From Nocardia sp. SYP-A9097 (lineage in GTDB: Bacteria; Actinomycetota; Actinomycetes; Mycobacteriales; Mycobacteriaceae), in assembly GCF_009649815.1 (NCBI RefSeq), contig NZ_WJIC01000007.1:186001-250000 (forward strand): a stretch of DNA of 64,000 nt, given 5' to 3'. A program made the translations under genes and the position numbers. Below, piece by piece: positions 7,376 to 16,247 of the stretch. Every line of letters starts with the position of its first letter. Position 1 is the stretch's first letter. Below the pieces are notes generated by a model. That model did no database searches, had not been told where the DNA came from, and saw only the letters and a program-made list of their open reading frames with translations.

Positions 7376-9493
7376 ATGGAGCGCGTGACCTCGACCGACG
7401 CGACCAGAACCGGAACCTCCAGCGACCTGCGGGAGGATGCCGAGCGGTTGTTGCGCGAACTGGCCGGGCCGTCCGCGCGCTTGCGCGAGGATCAGTGGGT
7501 GGCCATCGAGGCGCTGGTGGTGCAGAAGCGGCGGGCACTCGTCGTGCAGCGCACCGGGTGGGGTAAGTCGGCGGTGTACTTCATCTCCGCCAAGCTGTTG
7601 CGGGCGGCGGGGCGCGGGCCGACGGTGATCGTGTCACCGCTGCTGGCGCTCATGCGCAATCAGGTGTCCTCCGCCGAGCGCGCGGGAGTGGTTGCGGCGA
7701 CCATCAATTCGGGCAATGTCACCGAATGGGACGAGATCCACGCGCAGGTCGCGGCGGGCGAGGTGGACGTGCTGCTGGTGAGCCCGGAGCGGCTCAACAA
7801 TCCCGACTTCCGGGATGCGGTACTGCCCAAGCTGGCCGCCGATGCCGGACTCGTGGTGATCGACGAGGCGCACTGTGTCTCGGACTGGGGTCATGATTTC
7901 CGGCCCGACTATCGCCGAATCCGTACGCTCATAGCCGATCTCGGCTCCGATGTGCCGGTACTCGCCACCACCGCCACCGCCAATGACCGCGTGGTCACCG
8001 ATGTGGCGACCCAGATCGGCACGGACACACTGGTGCTGCGCGGCGGCCTGGACCGCGAATCCCTGCATCTGTCGGTGGTGCGCATTCCCGACGCGGTGGA
8101 GCGCACCGCCTGGCTGAGCCGCAAACTGCACGAATTGCCCGGCAGCGGAATCGTTTACGCCCTCACCGTAGCCGCCGCCCACGACCTGGCCGATGTGCTG
8201 AACTCACACGGCCATCACGTCGCCGCCTATACCGGCCAGACCGATCCCACCGAGCGCGAGGCCCTGGAGGCGGCGCTGCTCAACAATGAGGTCAAAGCGC
8301 TCATCGCCACCTCGGCCCTGGGCATGGGCTTCGACAAACCCGATCTCGGCTTCGTCGTGCATGTCGGCGCGCCCTCCTCCCCCATCTCGTACTACCAGCA
8401 GGTCGGCCGTGCGGGCCGTGGCACCGAACGCGCCGAGGTGGTGCTGCTGCCCGGGCCGGAAGACCGCCAGATCTGGAGCTACTTCGCCTCGGTGGCCTTC
8501 CCCCGCGAGCACATCGTCCGCTCGGTGCTGGCGGCCTTGAATACCGATCGCGCACTCTCGACCGCGGCACTCGAACCCCTGGTGGAGCTCAATCGCTCCC
8601 GCTTGGAGATGGTGCTCAAAGTCCTCGATGTGGACGGTGCGGTGCAGCGCGTGCGTGGCGGCTGGATCAATACCGGCCAGCCCTGGGAGTACGACACCGA
8701 ACGCTATGAGCGCCTGAGCATTGCTCGAAATGCCGAGCAGCAGGCCATGATCGACTACCAATCCACCGATGCGTGCCGGATGAACTTCCTGCGCGGCCAA
8801 CTCGACGATCCCGGCCTGCGAGCCGACTCCCCCGGCTGTGGCCGCTGCGACAACTGCACCGGCACCCGCCAGAACACCGCCGTGGATGCCACCGATCTGG
8901 CCGCCATTCGCGCCCGCCTGGATCGCCCCGGTATCGACCTCGCACCCCGCAAACAGTGGCCCACCGGTATGGCCAAACTCGGAATCTCATTGTCCGGCAA
9001 GATCACCCAGGGTGCGGAGACCGGCCGTGTACTCGGCCGCCTCAGCGATCTCGGCTGGGGTCAGCGCCTGCGCGCCCTCCTCGATGCCCCCGACGCCCCC
9101 ATTCCGGATGAGGTCTTCCGCGCCTGCACCACCGTGCTGCGCGAATGGGATTGGGCCGATCGCCCCACCGCGGTCATCGCCCTGGAGTCCCCCGGCCGCC
9201 CCAAGCTCACCGCATCCCTCGCGGCCCGCCTCGCCGAAGTCGGCCGGCTGCGCGATCTCGGCACCATGTACCTGCGCCCCGATCTGCCACCGGTCTCGGC
9301 CGTCAACTCCGCACACCGTGTGGCCGCACTCCACAATGCTTGGGAGACACCGGATCTCACCGGCGTAGACGGCCCTATCCTGCTGGTCGACGCCCTCACC
9401 GATACCGGCTGGACCTTCACCATGGCGACCCGCACGCTCCGCGCCGCGGGCGCGGACGCCGTCTTACCCTTCGCCCTCGCGACGCCCTCGTAA
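7376..9493 (+). CDS. recQ: RecQ-family DNA helicase with C-terminal PRTase-like domain
   Basis: A 705-residue protein joining a RecQ-type helicase core to a phosphoribosyltransferase-like tail. Helicase motifs: motif I Q-R-T-G-W-G-K-S near residue 58, S-P-L-L-A-L-M-R-N-Q, motif II V-I-D-E-A-H-C-V-S-D-W-G-H-D-F-R with the RecQ aromatic loop, T-A-T-A-N, and motif VI Q-Q-V-G-R-A-G-R-G. A RecQ-type zinc knuckle follows near residues 463-492 (D-A-C-R-M-N-F and C-G-R-C-D-N-C). From about 650, I-L-L-V-D-A-L-T-D-T-G-W-T-F-T resembles the PRPP-binding loop of PRTases, but with only one of the two acidic residues. The fusion occurs in actinobacteria; the tail's role is unknown. GTG 7385 is an alternative start. 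Confidence 0.88.
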   Translation: MERVTSTDATRTGTSSDLREDAERLLRELAGPSARLREDQWVAIEALVVQKRRALVVQRTGWGKSAVYFISAKLLRAAGRGPTVIVSPLLALMRNQVSSAERAGVVAATINSGNVTEWDEIHAQVAAGEVDVLLVSPERLNNPDFRDAVLPKLAADAGLVVIDEAHCVSDWGHDFRPDYRRIRTLIADLGSDVPVLATTATANDRVVTDVATQIGTDTLVLRGGLDRESLHLSVVRIPDAVERTAWLSRKLHELPGSGIVYALTVAAAHDLADVLNSHGHHVAAYTGQTDPTEREALEAALLNNEVKALIATSALGMGFDKPDLGFVVHVGAPSSPISYYQQVGRAGRGTERAEVVLLPGPEDRQIWSYFASVAFPREHIVRSVLAALNTDRALSTAALEPLVELNRSRLEMVLKVLDVDGAVQRVRGGWINTGQPWEYDTERYERLSIARNAEQQAMIDYQSTDACRMNFLRGQLDDPGLRADSPGCGRCDNCTGTRQNTAVDATDLAAIRARLDRPGIDLAPRKQWPTGMAKLGISLSGKITQGAETGRVLGRLSDLGWGQRLRALLDAPDAPIPDEVFRACTTVLREWDWADRPTAVIALESPGRPKLTASLAARLAEVGRLRDLGTMYLRPDLPPVSAVNSAHRVAALHNAWETPDLTGVDGPILLVDALTDTGWTFTMATRTLRAAGADAVLPFALATPS

Positions 9494-9561
9494 CCGTTCG
9501 GCACCTCCCGAGACGCGCCGAGGGTCCCGAGTCACCCGGTGCCGCAACAGCAATCGCGGCA

Positions 9562-10050
9562 TCAGGCGTCTTTGGCGAGCCCTCGATCCTTCAGGCCGTC
9601 GAGGGATTCGACGTACTGGAGCATGAGCCGGGCGAAGTCGAGCCGATCCCGCTCGGACCAGTCCGCGGTGATGTAGTCGAAGGCATCGCGCTGATGCCTG
9701 CGGAATCGGTCCATCAATGCCAGGCCGTCGGAGCTCAACTCCAGCACCGTGCGGCGGCCGTCCTGCTGGGAGGCGGCGCGCACCAGGTACCCGGCCTTGA
9801 TGTTGTCGCTGACCATGCGACTGGCCACCGACGGGTCGGTGCCGAGTAGTTCGGCGACCTTGCCGACCGTCACTTCCGCGCCGGGCCCGTGACTGTTCTC
9901 CGCGACGATATTGAGCACCAGTGTGCGGCTCAGATCCTTTGCGGAGATGGGGTTCTCGACCTCCAGCAGGTTGGTTCGGCGCAGCTTCGCGAACGCCGGA
10001 CCCACGGCATTGAGCAGGTCATCGGCGGTTCGTGTGTCCTTCGCTGTCAT
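9562..10050 (-). CDS. MarR-family regulator
   Basis: A 162-residue winged-helix regulator. Helix S-A-K-D-L-S-R-T-L-V-L-N-I-V is followed by the HTH V-G-K-V-A-E-L-L-G-T-D-P-S-V-A-S-R-M-V and a wing with Q-Q-D-G-R-R-T-V-L-E-L. The ATG at 10050 gives the natural N-terminus; the open frame runs much further upstream only because it is antisense to the next gene. It faces the NmrA-MFS-MarR operon across about 110 bases and is the natural candidate for its repressor. A TATACG-like -10 very near the ATG suggests a short or absent leader. Confidence 0.82.
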   Translation of the reverse strand: MTAKDTRTADDLLNAVGPAFAKLRRTNLLEVENPISAKDLSRTLVLNIVAENSHGPGAEVTVGKVAELLGTDPSVASRMVSDNIKAGYLVRAASQQDGRRTVLELSSDGLALMDRFRRHQRDAFDYITADWSERDRLDFARLMLQYVESLDGLKDRGLAKDA

Positions 10051-10161
10051 ATGGCCATCGTATATCCATGAAATTTCGAAGACATGTGTTGACACGCAAT
10101 CGTGTGCATGACAACATACATATGTACACAAACACGGAACACTAGCCAGATGGAGCACCCC
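10051..10161. promoter_or_regulatory. Divergent promoter region with two dyads
   Basis: It contains a rightward TTGACA (10089-10094), the dyad ACACG-CAAT-CGTGT at 10092-10105 overlapping that -35 box, and the 10-base palindrome TACATATGTA at 10117-10126 near the expected -10. Both dyads are good candidates for MarR dimer binding. GGAG at 10152-10155 is the ribosome site of the NmrA-like gene. Confidence 0.55.
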
Positions 10162-11004
10162 ATGACCACCCTCATCACCGGAGCCCGCGGCAAGGTCGGC
10201 CAGGCGGTTATCGCCCGCCTGCACGCCGCCCACCTGCCCGTCCGCGCCGCCAGCGCCGACCCGGCCGAACTCACCGTCCCCTCCGGAGTCGAGATCGCCG
10301 AACTGCGCCTGGACGCCCCCGAGACCTTCGACGCCGCCCTCGAAGGCGTCCGCCAGGTTTTCCTCTACCCGAACCCGGAGGGCATCGACGCCTTCCTCAC
10401 CGCCGCCGAGTCCGCCGGGGTCGAGCACATCGTGTTGCTCTCCTCCGCCTCGGTGCTGGCTCCCGACGCCGCGAACGACCCCATGGGCAAGCACAATCTC
10501 GCCGTCGAACAGGCGCTGCTCGCCTCCGGCCTGCCCACCACCCTGCTGCGCGCCGGCGCCTTCGCCAGCAACGCACTCGGCTGGAGCTGGCCCATCGGCA
10601 ACAACCAGCCGATCCGGCACGCCTTCCCCGACGCGGGTATCGCGCTCATCCACCCCCTCGATATCGCCGATATCGCCGTCGCCGCGCTCACCGGCACCGA
10701 ATTGCGCGGCCGCGCACTGGCTCTCACCGGCCCGCAGACGCTGACCTTCCGCGAGCAGCTCGCCATCGTCTCCACCGCGATCGGCCGCGAGGTCCCGCTC
10801 GTCACCATCACCCGCGATGAGGCCGCCGCAGATATGGCGCAGTACATGTCGCCCGACTACGCCGGCTCGCTGCTGTCCTTCTGGGCCGCCGCCGACGCGC
10901 AGCCCGAAACCATCTGTGACACCACCGAATCCCTGCTCGGCACGCCCGCCCGCACCTTCGCGCAGTGGGCCGGCGAGAACGCGACCGCGTTCTCCCGCAA
11001 CTGA
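10162..11004 (+). CDS. NmrA-like NAD(P)-binding oxidoreductase
   Basis: A 280-residue atypical SDR of the NmrA/QOR2 type. The nucleotide-binding loop is T-G-A-R-G-K-V-G near residue 6, then F-L-Y-P-N-P-E-G, H-I-V-L-L-S-S-A-S near 85 (no Tyr-x-x-x-Lys catalytic pair), G-K-H-N-L-A-V-E-Q-A-L and L-L-R-A-G-A-F near 120-130. QOR2-like members reduce quinones; others sense NAD(P). The ATG at 10162 follows GGAG by 6 bases. It is the first gene of a three-gene run with a drug exporter and a MarR gene, suggesting a detoxification unit that reduces and exports an electrophile or quinone. Confidence 0.82.
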   Translation: MTTLITGARGKVGQAVIARLHAAHLPVRAASADPAELTVPSGVEIAELRLDAPETFDAALEGVRQVFLYPNPEGIDAFLTAAESAGVEHIVLLSSASVLAPDAANDPMGKHNLAVEQALLASGLPTTLLRAGAFASNALGWSWPIGNNQPIRHAFPDAGIALIHPLDIADIAVAALTGTELRGRALALTGPQTLTFREQLAIVSTAIGREVPLVTITRDEAAADMAQYMSPDYAGSLLSFWAAADAQPETICDTTESLLGTPARTFAQWAGENATAFSRN

Positions 11005-11048
11005 TTCCGGTCTCGCCCCGGCGAGACCCCTCTCCCCCAAGGCATTTC

Positions 11049-12464
11049 ATGTCCTCCCCGGCCCTCCAGCCCAGCACCGACGCTCCGGAGACGCGACGCA
11101 TGATCCGCGCCCGCTGGGCCGTACTCGCCGTCATCCTCTTCGCCGAAATCCTCGATCTACTCGACTCCACCATCACCACCATTGCCGCCCCGACCATTGC
11201 CGCCGATCTCGGCGGCGGCGCGGCCCTGATCCAATGGCTCGGTGCGGCCTACGCACTCGCCATGGGCGTACTGCTGGTGGTCGGCGGACGACTCGGCGAC
11301 AAATTCGGCCGCCGCCGCCTGTTCCTGATCGGCATCATCGGCTTCACCCTCGCCTCGGTCGCCTGCGGACTCGCCTTCGGCCCCGCCGCGATCATCGTCT
11401 TCCGCCTGCTACAGGGCGCTTTCGGCGCACTACTCATCCCGCAGGGCTTCGGCATTCTCGGCGCGATCTTCCCCCGCGACGAACTCGGCAAGGCGTTCGG
11501 CGTCTTCGCCCCCGCCCTCGGACTCTCCGCCATCTGCGGACCCATCCTCGCCGGATTCCTCATCGACGCAGACCTTTTCGGGCTCGGCTGGCGTTCCATG
11601 TTCCTGATCAATATCGTGCTGGGCGGTCTCGCGACCGCTCTCGCGGTCAAACTGCTACCACGCGATTCCGGTGATCGCACGGTGAGCATCGACGGCCTCG
11701 GCTCCACGCTGCTCGCCGCCGCCATGCTCGGCGTGCTCTACGGCCTCATCGACGGTCCGGCCAATGGCTGGACCGCCCGCCCCATCCTCGCGCTCGCCGC
11801 CGGATCCGTCTTCTTCGCCGGGTTCTGCCTGCGTCAGCGTCACGCCGCCGCACCGCTCATCGAACCCTCACTACTGCGCAATCGCGGCTTCACCTCCGGC
11901 CTGCTGCTCGGCCTGGTCTACTTCGCCGCCACCTCCGGACTGCTCTATGTGCTCTCGCTCTTCCTGCAGGATGTACTGGGCCGCACGCCGACCCAGGCCG
12001 CGATCGCCCTCGCCCCGCTCGCCATCGGCATTATCGTGGCCTCCATCGCCACCCATCAGCTACTCGAACGCCTGGGTCGCAGGCTGGTTCTGATCGGCCT
12101 GCTGCTCACCCTGACCGGCAGCCTCATCCTCTACGCGCTCATCGATCAGCGCGGCGCGGACCTGTCCGGCTGGGTGCTCATCGCGCCCATCCTGCTCACC
12201 GGCCTGGGCCTCGGCGCCTGCTTCGGCACCATCTTCCGGGTCACCCTCGGCACCATCGATCCCGTCGAATCCGGCAGTGCCAGCGGCACGCTCTCAGCGG
12301 TACAGCAGCTCGCCAACAGTATCGGCGCGGCCGCGGTCACCACCGTCTACTTCCACACCTCCGGCGGCGCGCCCACCAGCCTGCTGGTCATCGCCGCCCT
12401 CACCCTCGCCTGCTGTCTCGTCTACCGGCTGCTGCCCGAACACGCCGCCGCCGAATCACACTGA
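11049..12464 (+). CDS. MFS drug/proton antiporter, DHA2 (EmrB/QacA-like)
   Basis: A 471-residue integral membrane exporter, expected to swap protons for drugs or other lipophilic compounds across the cytoplasmic membrane. About 14 hydrophobic segments are visible. Motif D1-like L-D-S-T-I appears in helix 1, motif A as G-R-L-G-D-K-F-G-R-R-R-L between helices 2 and 3, R-L-L-Q-G-A-F-G-A-L-L-I-P is motif B, and G-P-I-L-A-G is motif C, characteristic of antiporters. The ATG at 11049 follows CAAGG and lies 45 bases behind the NmrA-like gene, with a MarR gene 15 bases downstream. The substrate is not readable from sequence. Confidence 0.88.
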   Translation: MSSPALQPSTDAPETRRMIRARWAVLAVILFAEILDLLDSTITTIAAPTIAADLGGGAALIQWLGAAYALAMGVLLVVGGRLGDKFGRRRLFLIGIIGFTLASVACGLAFGPAAIIVFRLLQGAFGALLIPQGFGILGAIFPRDELGKAFGVFAPALGLSAICGPILAGFLIDADLFGLGWRSMFLINIVLGGLATALAVKLLPRDSGDRTVSIDGLGSTLLAAAMLGVLYGLIDGPANGWTARPILALAAGSVFFAGFCLRQRHAAAPLIEPSLLRNRGFTSGLLLGLVYFAATSGLLYVLSLFLQDVLGRTPTQAAIALAPLAIGIIVASIATHQLLERLGRRLVLIGLLLTLTGSLILYALIDQRGADLSGWVLIAPILLTGLGLGACFGTIFRVTLGTIDPVESGSASGTLSAVQQLANSIGAAAVTTVYFHTSGGAPTSLLVIAALTLACCLVYRLLPEHAAAESH

Positions 12465-12479
12465 AGGACAAGGATTCCC

Positions 12480-12887
12480 ATGAAGCCCATCGGCTACTGG
12501 CTCAATCGCACCGATCGCGCCATCACCCACTACATGAACAATGCCCTCGCCGAATTCGGCCTCACCCGGCTCGCCTGGCAGGTCCTCAATGTCGTCCGCG
12601 ATGGCGGCGACGTCGCCGACGACGCGGTGCACAGCATCCTGGTCGCCAATGCCGATACCGCCGATCTCGACACCGCCATCAGCCTGGTGCTCACCGACGG
12701 CTGGGTCTCCCGCCCGGCCCCCGCACACCTCGCCCTCACCGATCACGGCCGTGAACGACTCGTCGAGGTCGGCGAACGGATCAATACCTTCCGCGAGGTC
12801 TCCCTCGCCGGCGTCACAGATGACGAATACCGCACCGCCGTCTCGGTTCTCGAGCGTATGACCAGCAATCTCGAAGCCCGCGCGTAG
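12480..12887 (+). CDS. MarR-family regulator (end of efflux operon)
   Basis: A 135-residue MarR-like protein beginning M-K-P-I-G-Y-W-L-N-R-T-D-R-A-I-T. The HTH region (about residues 38-70) is shorter and less regular than in classical MarR, while the wing and dimer helices L-A-L-T-D-H-G-R-E-R-L and Y-R-T-A-V-S-V-L-E-R-M are typical. AAGGACAAGGA lies upstream and only 15 bases separate it from the exporter stop. It and the divergent MarR at 9562-10050 give this efflux unit two related regulators; which binds the promoter is not decidable here. Confidence 0.78.
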   Translation: MKPIGYWLNRTDRAITHYMNNALAEFGLTRLAWQVLNVVRDGGDVADDAVHSILVANADTADLDTAISLVLTDGWVSRPAPAHLALTDHGRERLVEVGERINTFREVSLAGVTDDEYRTAVSVLERMTSNLEARA

Positions 12888-12943
12888 GCTCAACCCATTC
12901 GATTGCCGAGCATTCCAGTCCCCGAAACCGGTTGGAGTTGATC

Positions 12944-14041
12944 ATGGCGTCCACACCCGCGAAAGTTCCGCCGCTCCCCCTGCTGCGCGCACTCGGATGG
13001 TTCCGCGACGGTCTCGCGGCCGTCCACCGGCGGCTGGTACCCGGGCATATCGCCCTACTCGAATTGAATATGACCGGGTTCCTCACCCAGGCCATCAATG
13101 CGGCGGCCGAACTCGGGATCGCCGACGCACTACGCGACGGGCCCCGGAAACCGGAGGAACTCGCCCGGACCCTCGGCGTGGACGAGGACGCACTGCGGCG
13201 GCTCATGCGGCTGCTGATCAGCTTCGACGTCTTCACCCAGCGGCGCAATGGGGCCTACACGCTCACCGGCATCTCACAGGCGCTCCGCAGTGATGCGGAG
13301 GTCACGCTGCGAGACATATTCCTGTTCTTCGGCTCCGGATTCCACCGCAAACACTGGACGCATCTGGCCGACGCGGTGCGCACCGGACATTCGGTCGGGC
13401 CCGCGCTGGACGGGATGCCGTTCTTCGAATACGCCGCCGCGCACCGGGATATCGGAGACATGTTCGACAGGGCCATGACCAGTGTCAGCACCCTGAGTAC
13501 CGAACCACTGTTCGCCGCATACGATTTCGGGCGCTTCGACACGCTCGTGGATGTGGGCGGGGGGCACGGCAGCCTGCTCACCGAAATCCTGGAACGCACC
13601 GCCGCCGGGCGCGGCATCATCTTCGATCTGCCCGAGGTCGTCACCGAACTACCCGCGCAGATTACGAAACTCGGCCTGGCGGAACGGCTTTCGGTGCAGA
13701 CAGGATCATTCTTCGAGGCCGTGCCCAAGGGCGGGGACGCCTACATTCTCAAACACATCATCCACGACTGGTCCGATGCGGAGGCCGAACGCATTCTGCG
13801 CACGATGCGCACCGCCATGGAACCCGATGCGTGCGTACTCATCATCGATATCGTGCTGCCCGGTCACCAGCGCCCGCACGCCGGAAAATTCATCGACCTG
13901 GAGATGCTGGTCAATGCCACCGGCCGGGAACGCACCGAACAGGAGTTCCGGAACCTGTTGGCCCGCAGCGGTTTCACCCTCACCCGCATCGTGCCCACCG
14001 CCGCCCCGGAATCCGTGCTGGAGGCCCGCCCGGCACGCTGA
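12944..14041 (+). CDS. O-methyltransferase, acetylserotonin-methyltransferase-like family
   Basis: A 365-residue SAM-dependent methyltransferase. The N-terminal winged-helix dimerisation domain (residues 35-110) has L-G-I-A-D-A-L-R-D-G-P and E-D-A-L-R-R-L-M-R-L-L. The Rossmann domain carries motif I as V-D-V-G-G-G-H-G-S-L-L near residue 203, I-F-D-L-P-E-V-V and the catalytic-base segment L-K-H-I-I-H-D-W-S-D near 268. Such enzymes methylate phenols or enols of small natural products. It starts at ATG 12944 with GGAG 6 bases upstream and is followed by a strong hairpin. No biosynthetic neighbours indicate the substrate. Confidence 0.85.
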   Translation: MASTPAKVPPLPLLRALGWFRDGLAAVHRRLVPGHIALLELNMTGFLTQAINAAAELGIADALRDGPRKPEELARTLGVDEDALRRLMRLLISFDVFTQRRNGAYTLTGISQALRSDAEVTLRDIFLFFGSGFHRKHWTHLADAVRTGHSVGPALDGMPFFEYAAAHRDIGDMFDRAMTSVSTLSTEPLFAAYDFGRFDTLVDVGGGHGSLLTEILERTAAGRGIIFDLPEVVTELPAQITKLGLAERLSVQTGSFFEAVPKGGDAYILKHIIHDWSDAEAERILRTMRTAMEPDACVLIIDIVLPGHQRPHAGKFIDLEMLVNATGRERTEQEFRNLLARSGFTLTRIVPTAAPESVLEARPAR

Positions 14042-14049
14042 TCTCCCCC

Positions 14050-14083
14050 GGCGGTGATCGGCCCCCTTGCGCCGATCACCGCC
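14050..14083. terminator. Terminator hairpin after the methyltransferase gene
   Basis: Two perfect 12-base arms, GGCGGTGATCGG and its complement, with a 10-base loop, beginning 8 bases after the methyltransferase stop. There is no U-tract, as is usual in high-GC actinobacteria. Confidence 0.7.
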
Positions 14084-14182
14084 AGCACGGGTACGTGCCG
14101 TAGCACCGGAATCCTCGGACAACCGCCGCACCCGAGGCGTCCAACACCACAACACAACCCAACCCGGCGCACCCATTCGCCA

Positions 14183-14200
14183 CCGGGGTGATCACCCCGG
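14183..14200. terminator. 18-bp perfect palindrome at the end of the DUF4254-like gene
   Basis: CCGGGGTGA-TCACCCCGG is fully self-complementary and lies 3 bases beyond the stop of the minus-strand DUF4254-like gene. It may terminate that transcript; without a loop it could equally be a protein site. Confidence 0.4.
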
Positions 14201-14203
14201 CGC

Positions 14204-14737
14204 TCAAGCCGGGCGCTGCAGGCGCTGCGAGGGCGGAGCAGCTCTTCGTTCCTGCGTACCGAGAACATTCGCCGCGCGGTCCGTCCACCCGGCCGCCATT
14301 TCGGCCAGGTCGTACCAGGCGGCGTGCACCTGTTCATCCGAGACCCGGTCCACCGTTCTCAGCAGATGCACCGCGTACACGTGCGCGGCGGCCATGGCGT
14401 CGATGAGCGAACCGAGGGATTCGGTGCGCGTTCCCCTCCGCCGCACCCGTCTCGCCACCCACTCATCGATGAAAGTGACTGTCCGGGCGCGCCGTTCATC
14501 GACGGCACGGGTATCGGCCGCACCAGGATCACCGCGTTCCGCGCCACGCTCCAAATGCAGTTCGGCCAGGCCACGAGCCCAGCGGGTGACGGGATGGTCG
14601 TCGGACTGGTCGCCTATATGACCGCAGAAGGCGGCCAGCAATTCGTGCCAGTCGGGTAGTAGGGGGCGGTGCGCGAAGACATTGTCACGGCCACTCGCCC
14701 ACGACAGCTGGGTGTCGTCCGGTTGCGGTATGTACAT
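14204..14737 (-). CDS. DUF4254-like protein
   Basis: A 177-residue, mostly helical protein starting M-Y-I-P-Q-P. It contains H-P-V-T-R-W-A-R-G-L-A-E-L-H-L-E-R near residue 50 and R-R-A-R-T-V-T-F-I-D-E-W-V near 82, which match the actinobacterial DUF4254 pattern (an L-A-x-L-H helix, then R-R-x-x-x-V-x-x-I-D-x-W-V). No function is known and the assignment is by pattern only. GGAGGT lies 4 bases before the ATG. A longer open frame runs upstream of 14737 but reads as Arg/Pro-rich noise. It lies downstream of proB on the same strand, about 280 bases away. Confidence 0.55.
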   Translation of the reverse strand: MYIPQPDDTQLSWASGRDNVFAHRPLLPDWHELLAAFCGHIGDQSDDHPVTRWARGLAELHLERGAERGDPGAADTRAVDERRARTVTFIDEWVARRVRRRGTRTESLGSLIDAMAAAHVYAVHLLRTVDRVSDEQVHAAWYDLAEMAAGWTDRAANVLGTQERRAAPPSQRLQRPA

Positions 14738-15016
14738 ACCTACCTCCACGGCGGTGCGGGCGCACCCGGCGCCGCGGGCGGTCACCGGACCGCGAGCCCG
14801 GCGCGGCAAGGGCGGACCGCGCCGGATCCTGGCGACCGCGTATCGGCGAAGGGCACATCTACGATGCGGCGCCGGGTGCAAGTTCCAGGATGCGCCGCAA
14901 ACCCGTCCCGCCCACTGCCCTTTCCATGGCCTTCCGATGCCCCTGAGTCGCCGCGCCGTGCCGACACGCACGGAAATACGCTATAAGCGACCGACCGGTT
15001 GGTGAAAGGTGCCGGG

Positions 15017-16159
15017 TCAGACCTTGACCAGATCGTCCGCGTGCACGACCGGGCGCTGCATACCATCCGAAAGTTCGCTCGTGGAGCGGCCTTTCATGGA
15101 TTCCAGCTCTTCGCTGTCGTAGGCCGCTACGCCGCGCGCGACGATCGTGCCGTCCGGGGAGATCAGGTCGATTACATCGCCGCCGTAGAAGCGACCCGCG
15201 ACCTTGGTGATGCCGGCGGCCAGCAGGGAGTGGCGGCGCTCGGCCACCGCCGAGACCGCGCCCGCGTCGATGTGGACCGCACCGTGGCTGTCGGCGGCGT
15301 GGCGGACCCAGAATTTGCGGGCGGAGAGACGGACCGGACGAGCGGCGAAGGCCGTGCCCACGGTTGCGCCGGAGAGCGCCGCGGCCGCATCGGAGGCCGC
15401 CGCCAGCAGGACGGGAACGCCCGCGTCGGCGGCCAGGCGCGCGGCGGAGAGCTTGGAGGCCATGCCGCCGGTGCCCAAAGCGCCTCCGCTGCCTGCGATT
15501 ACGCCGTCCAGGTCGGCGCTGCTGCGCACCTCGGGAATGAAGTTGGCGGCGCCCTTGCGGGGGTCGCCGTCGTAGAGGCCGTCCACGTCGGAGAGCAGGA
15601 TCAACGCGTCCGCGCCGACCAGATGGGCGACCAGCGCCGCCAGGCGGTCGTTATCGCCGAACCGGATCTCTTCCGTTGCGACGGTGTCGTTTTCGTTCAC
15701 CACGGCGATAGCGTGCAGGGACCGCAGACGGTCCAGGGTGCGCTGGGCATTGCGGTGATGTTCGCGGCGGCCGAAGTCACCCGCGCTGAGCAGGACCTGT
15801 CCGACCACGCGGTCATAACGGGAGAACGAGGTACCCCAGGCGTGCGCGAGAGCCAGCTGACCGACGCTCGCGGCGGCCTGTTTGGTGGCCAGATCCTTTG
15901 GGCGCTTGGACAATCCGAGCGGCGCGATACCCGCGCCGATGGCCCCGGAGGACACCACCACCACATCGGATCCGGCGCGCATGCGGGCCTCGACGGCATC
16001 GGCCAGTCGATCCAGGCGTTCGGTCTCCAGACCGCCCTCGAGACTGGTCAGCGCCGAGGAGCCGATCTTGACGACCACACTGCGCGCCGTCGCGATGGCC
16101 TGCCGGGCCGCGCTCAGCTCCGACTCCACCCGCGTGATACTCGAACTCACCTGCACCAC
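15017..16159 (-). CDS. proB: Glutamate 5-kinase
   Basis: A 380-residue ProB, which phosphorylates L-glutamate to gamma-glutamyl phosphate in the first step of proline synthesis. The amino-acid-kinase domain has V-V-V-K-I-G-S-S-A-L near residue 28, V-V-S-S-G-A-I-G-A-G, V-V-N-E-N-D-T-V-A-T and L-L-S-D-V-D-G-L-Y-D-G-D-P. A C-terminal PUA domain follows from about 290 (A-V-H-I-D-A-G-A-V), the region linked with proline feedback in long-form enzymes. It lies downstream of obgE on the same strand, the usual actinobacterial order. GTG 16159 has GAGGTGT upstream; GTG 16153 is an alternative start. Confidence 0.95.
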   Translation of the reverse strand: MVQVSSSITRVESELSAARQAIATARSVVVKIGSSALTSLEGGLETERLDRLADAVEARMRAGSDVVVVSSGAIGAGIAPLGLSKRPKDLATKQAAASVGQLALAHAWGTSFSRYDRVVGQVLLSAGDFGRREHHRNAQRTLDRLRSLHAIAVVNENDTVATEEIRFGDNDRLAALVAHLVGADALILLSDVDGLYDGDPRKGAANFIPEVRSSADLDGVIAGSGGALGTGGMASKLSAARLAADAGVPVLLAAASDAAAALSGATVGTAFAARPVRLSARKFWVRHAADSHGAVHIDAGAVSAVAERRHSLLAAGITKVAGRFYGGDVIDLISPDGTIVARGVAAYDSEELESMKGRSTSELSDGMQRPVVHADDLVKV

Positions 16160-16247
16160 ACCTCAATTCGCCCGCGGTACGGTACCGCCGCCTCGAATCA
16201 CTATCACCCGCACCGGTATTCGCGCGAATCCCGGTGCGGTCGTATTG

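Noticed and set aside
9562..11040. 492-codon reading that would extend the MarR protein upstream
   Set aside because: The extra 330 residues are antisense to the NmrA-like gene; the natural MarR start is at 10050.
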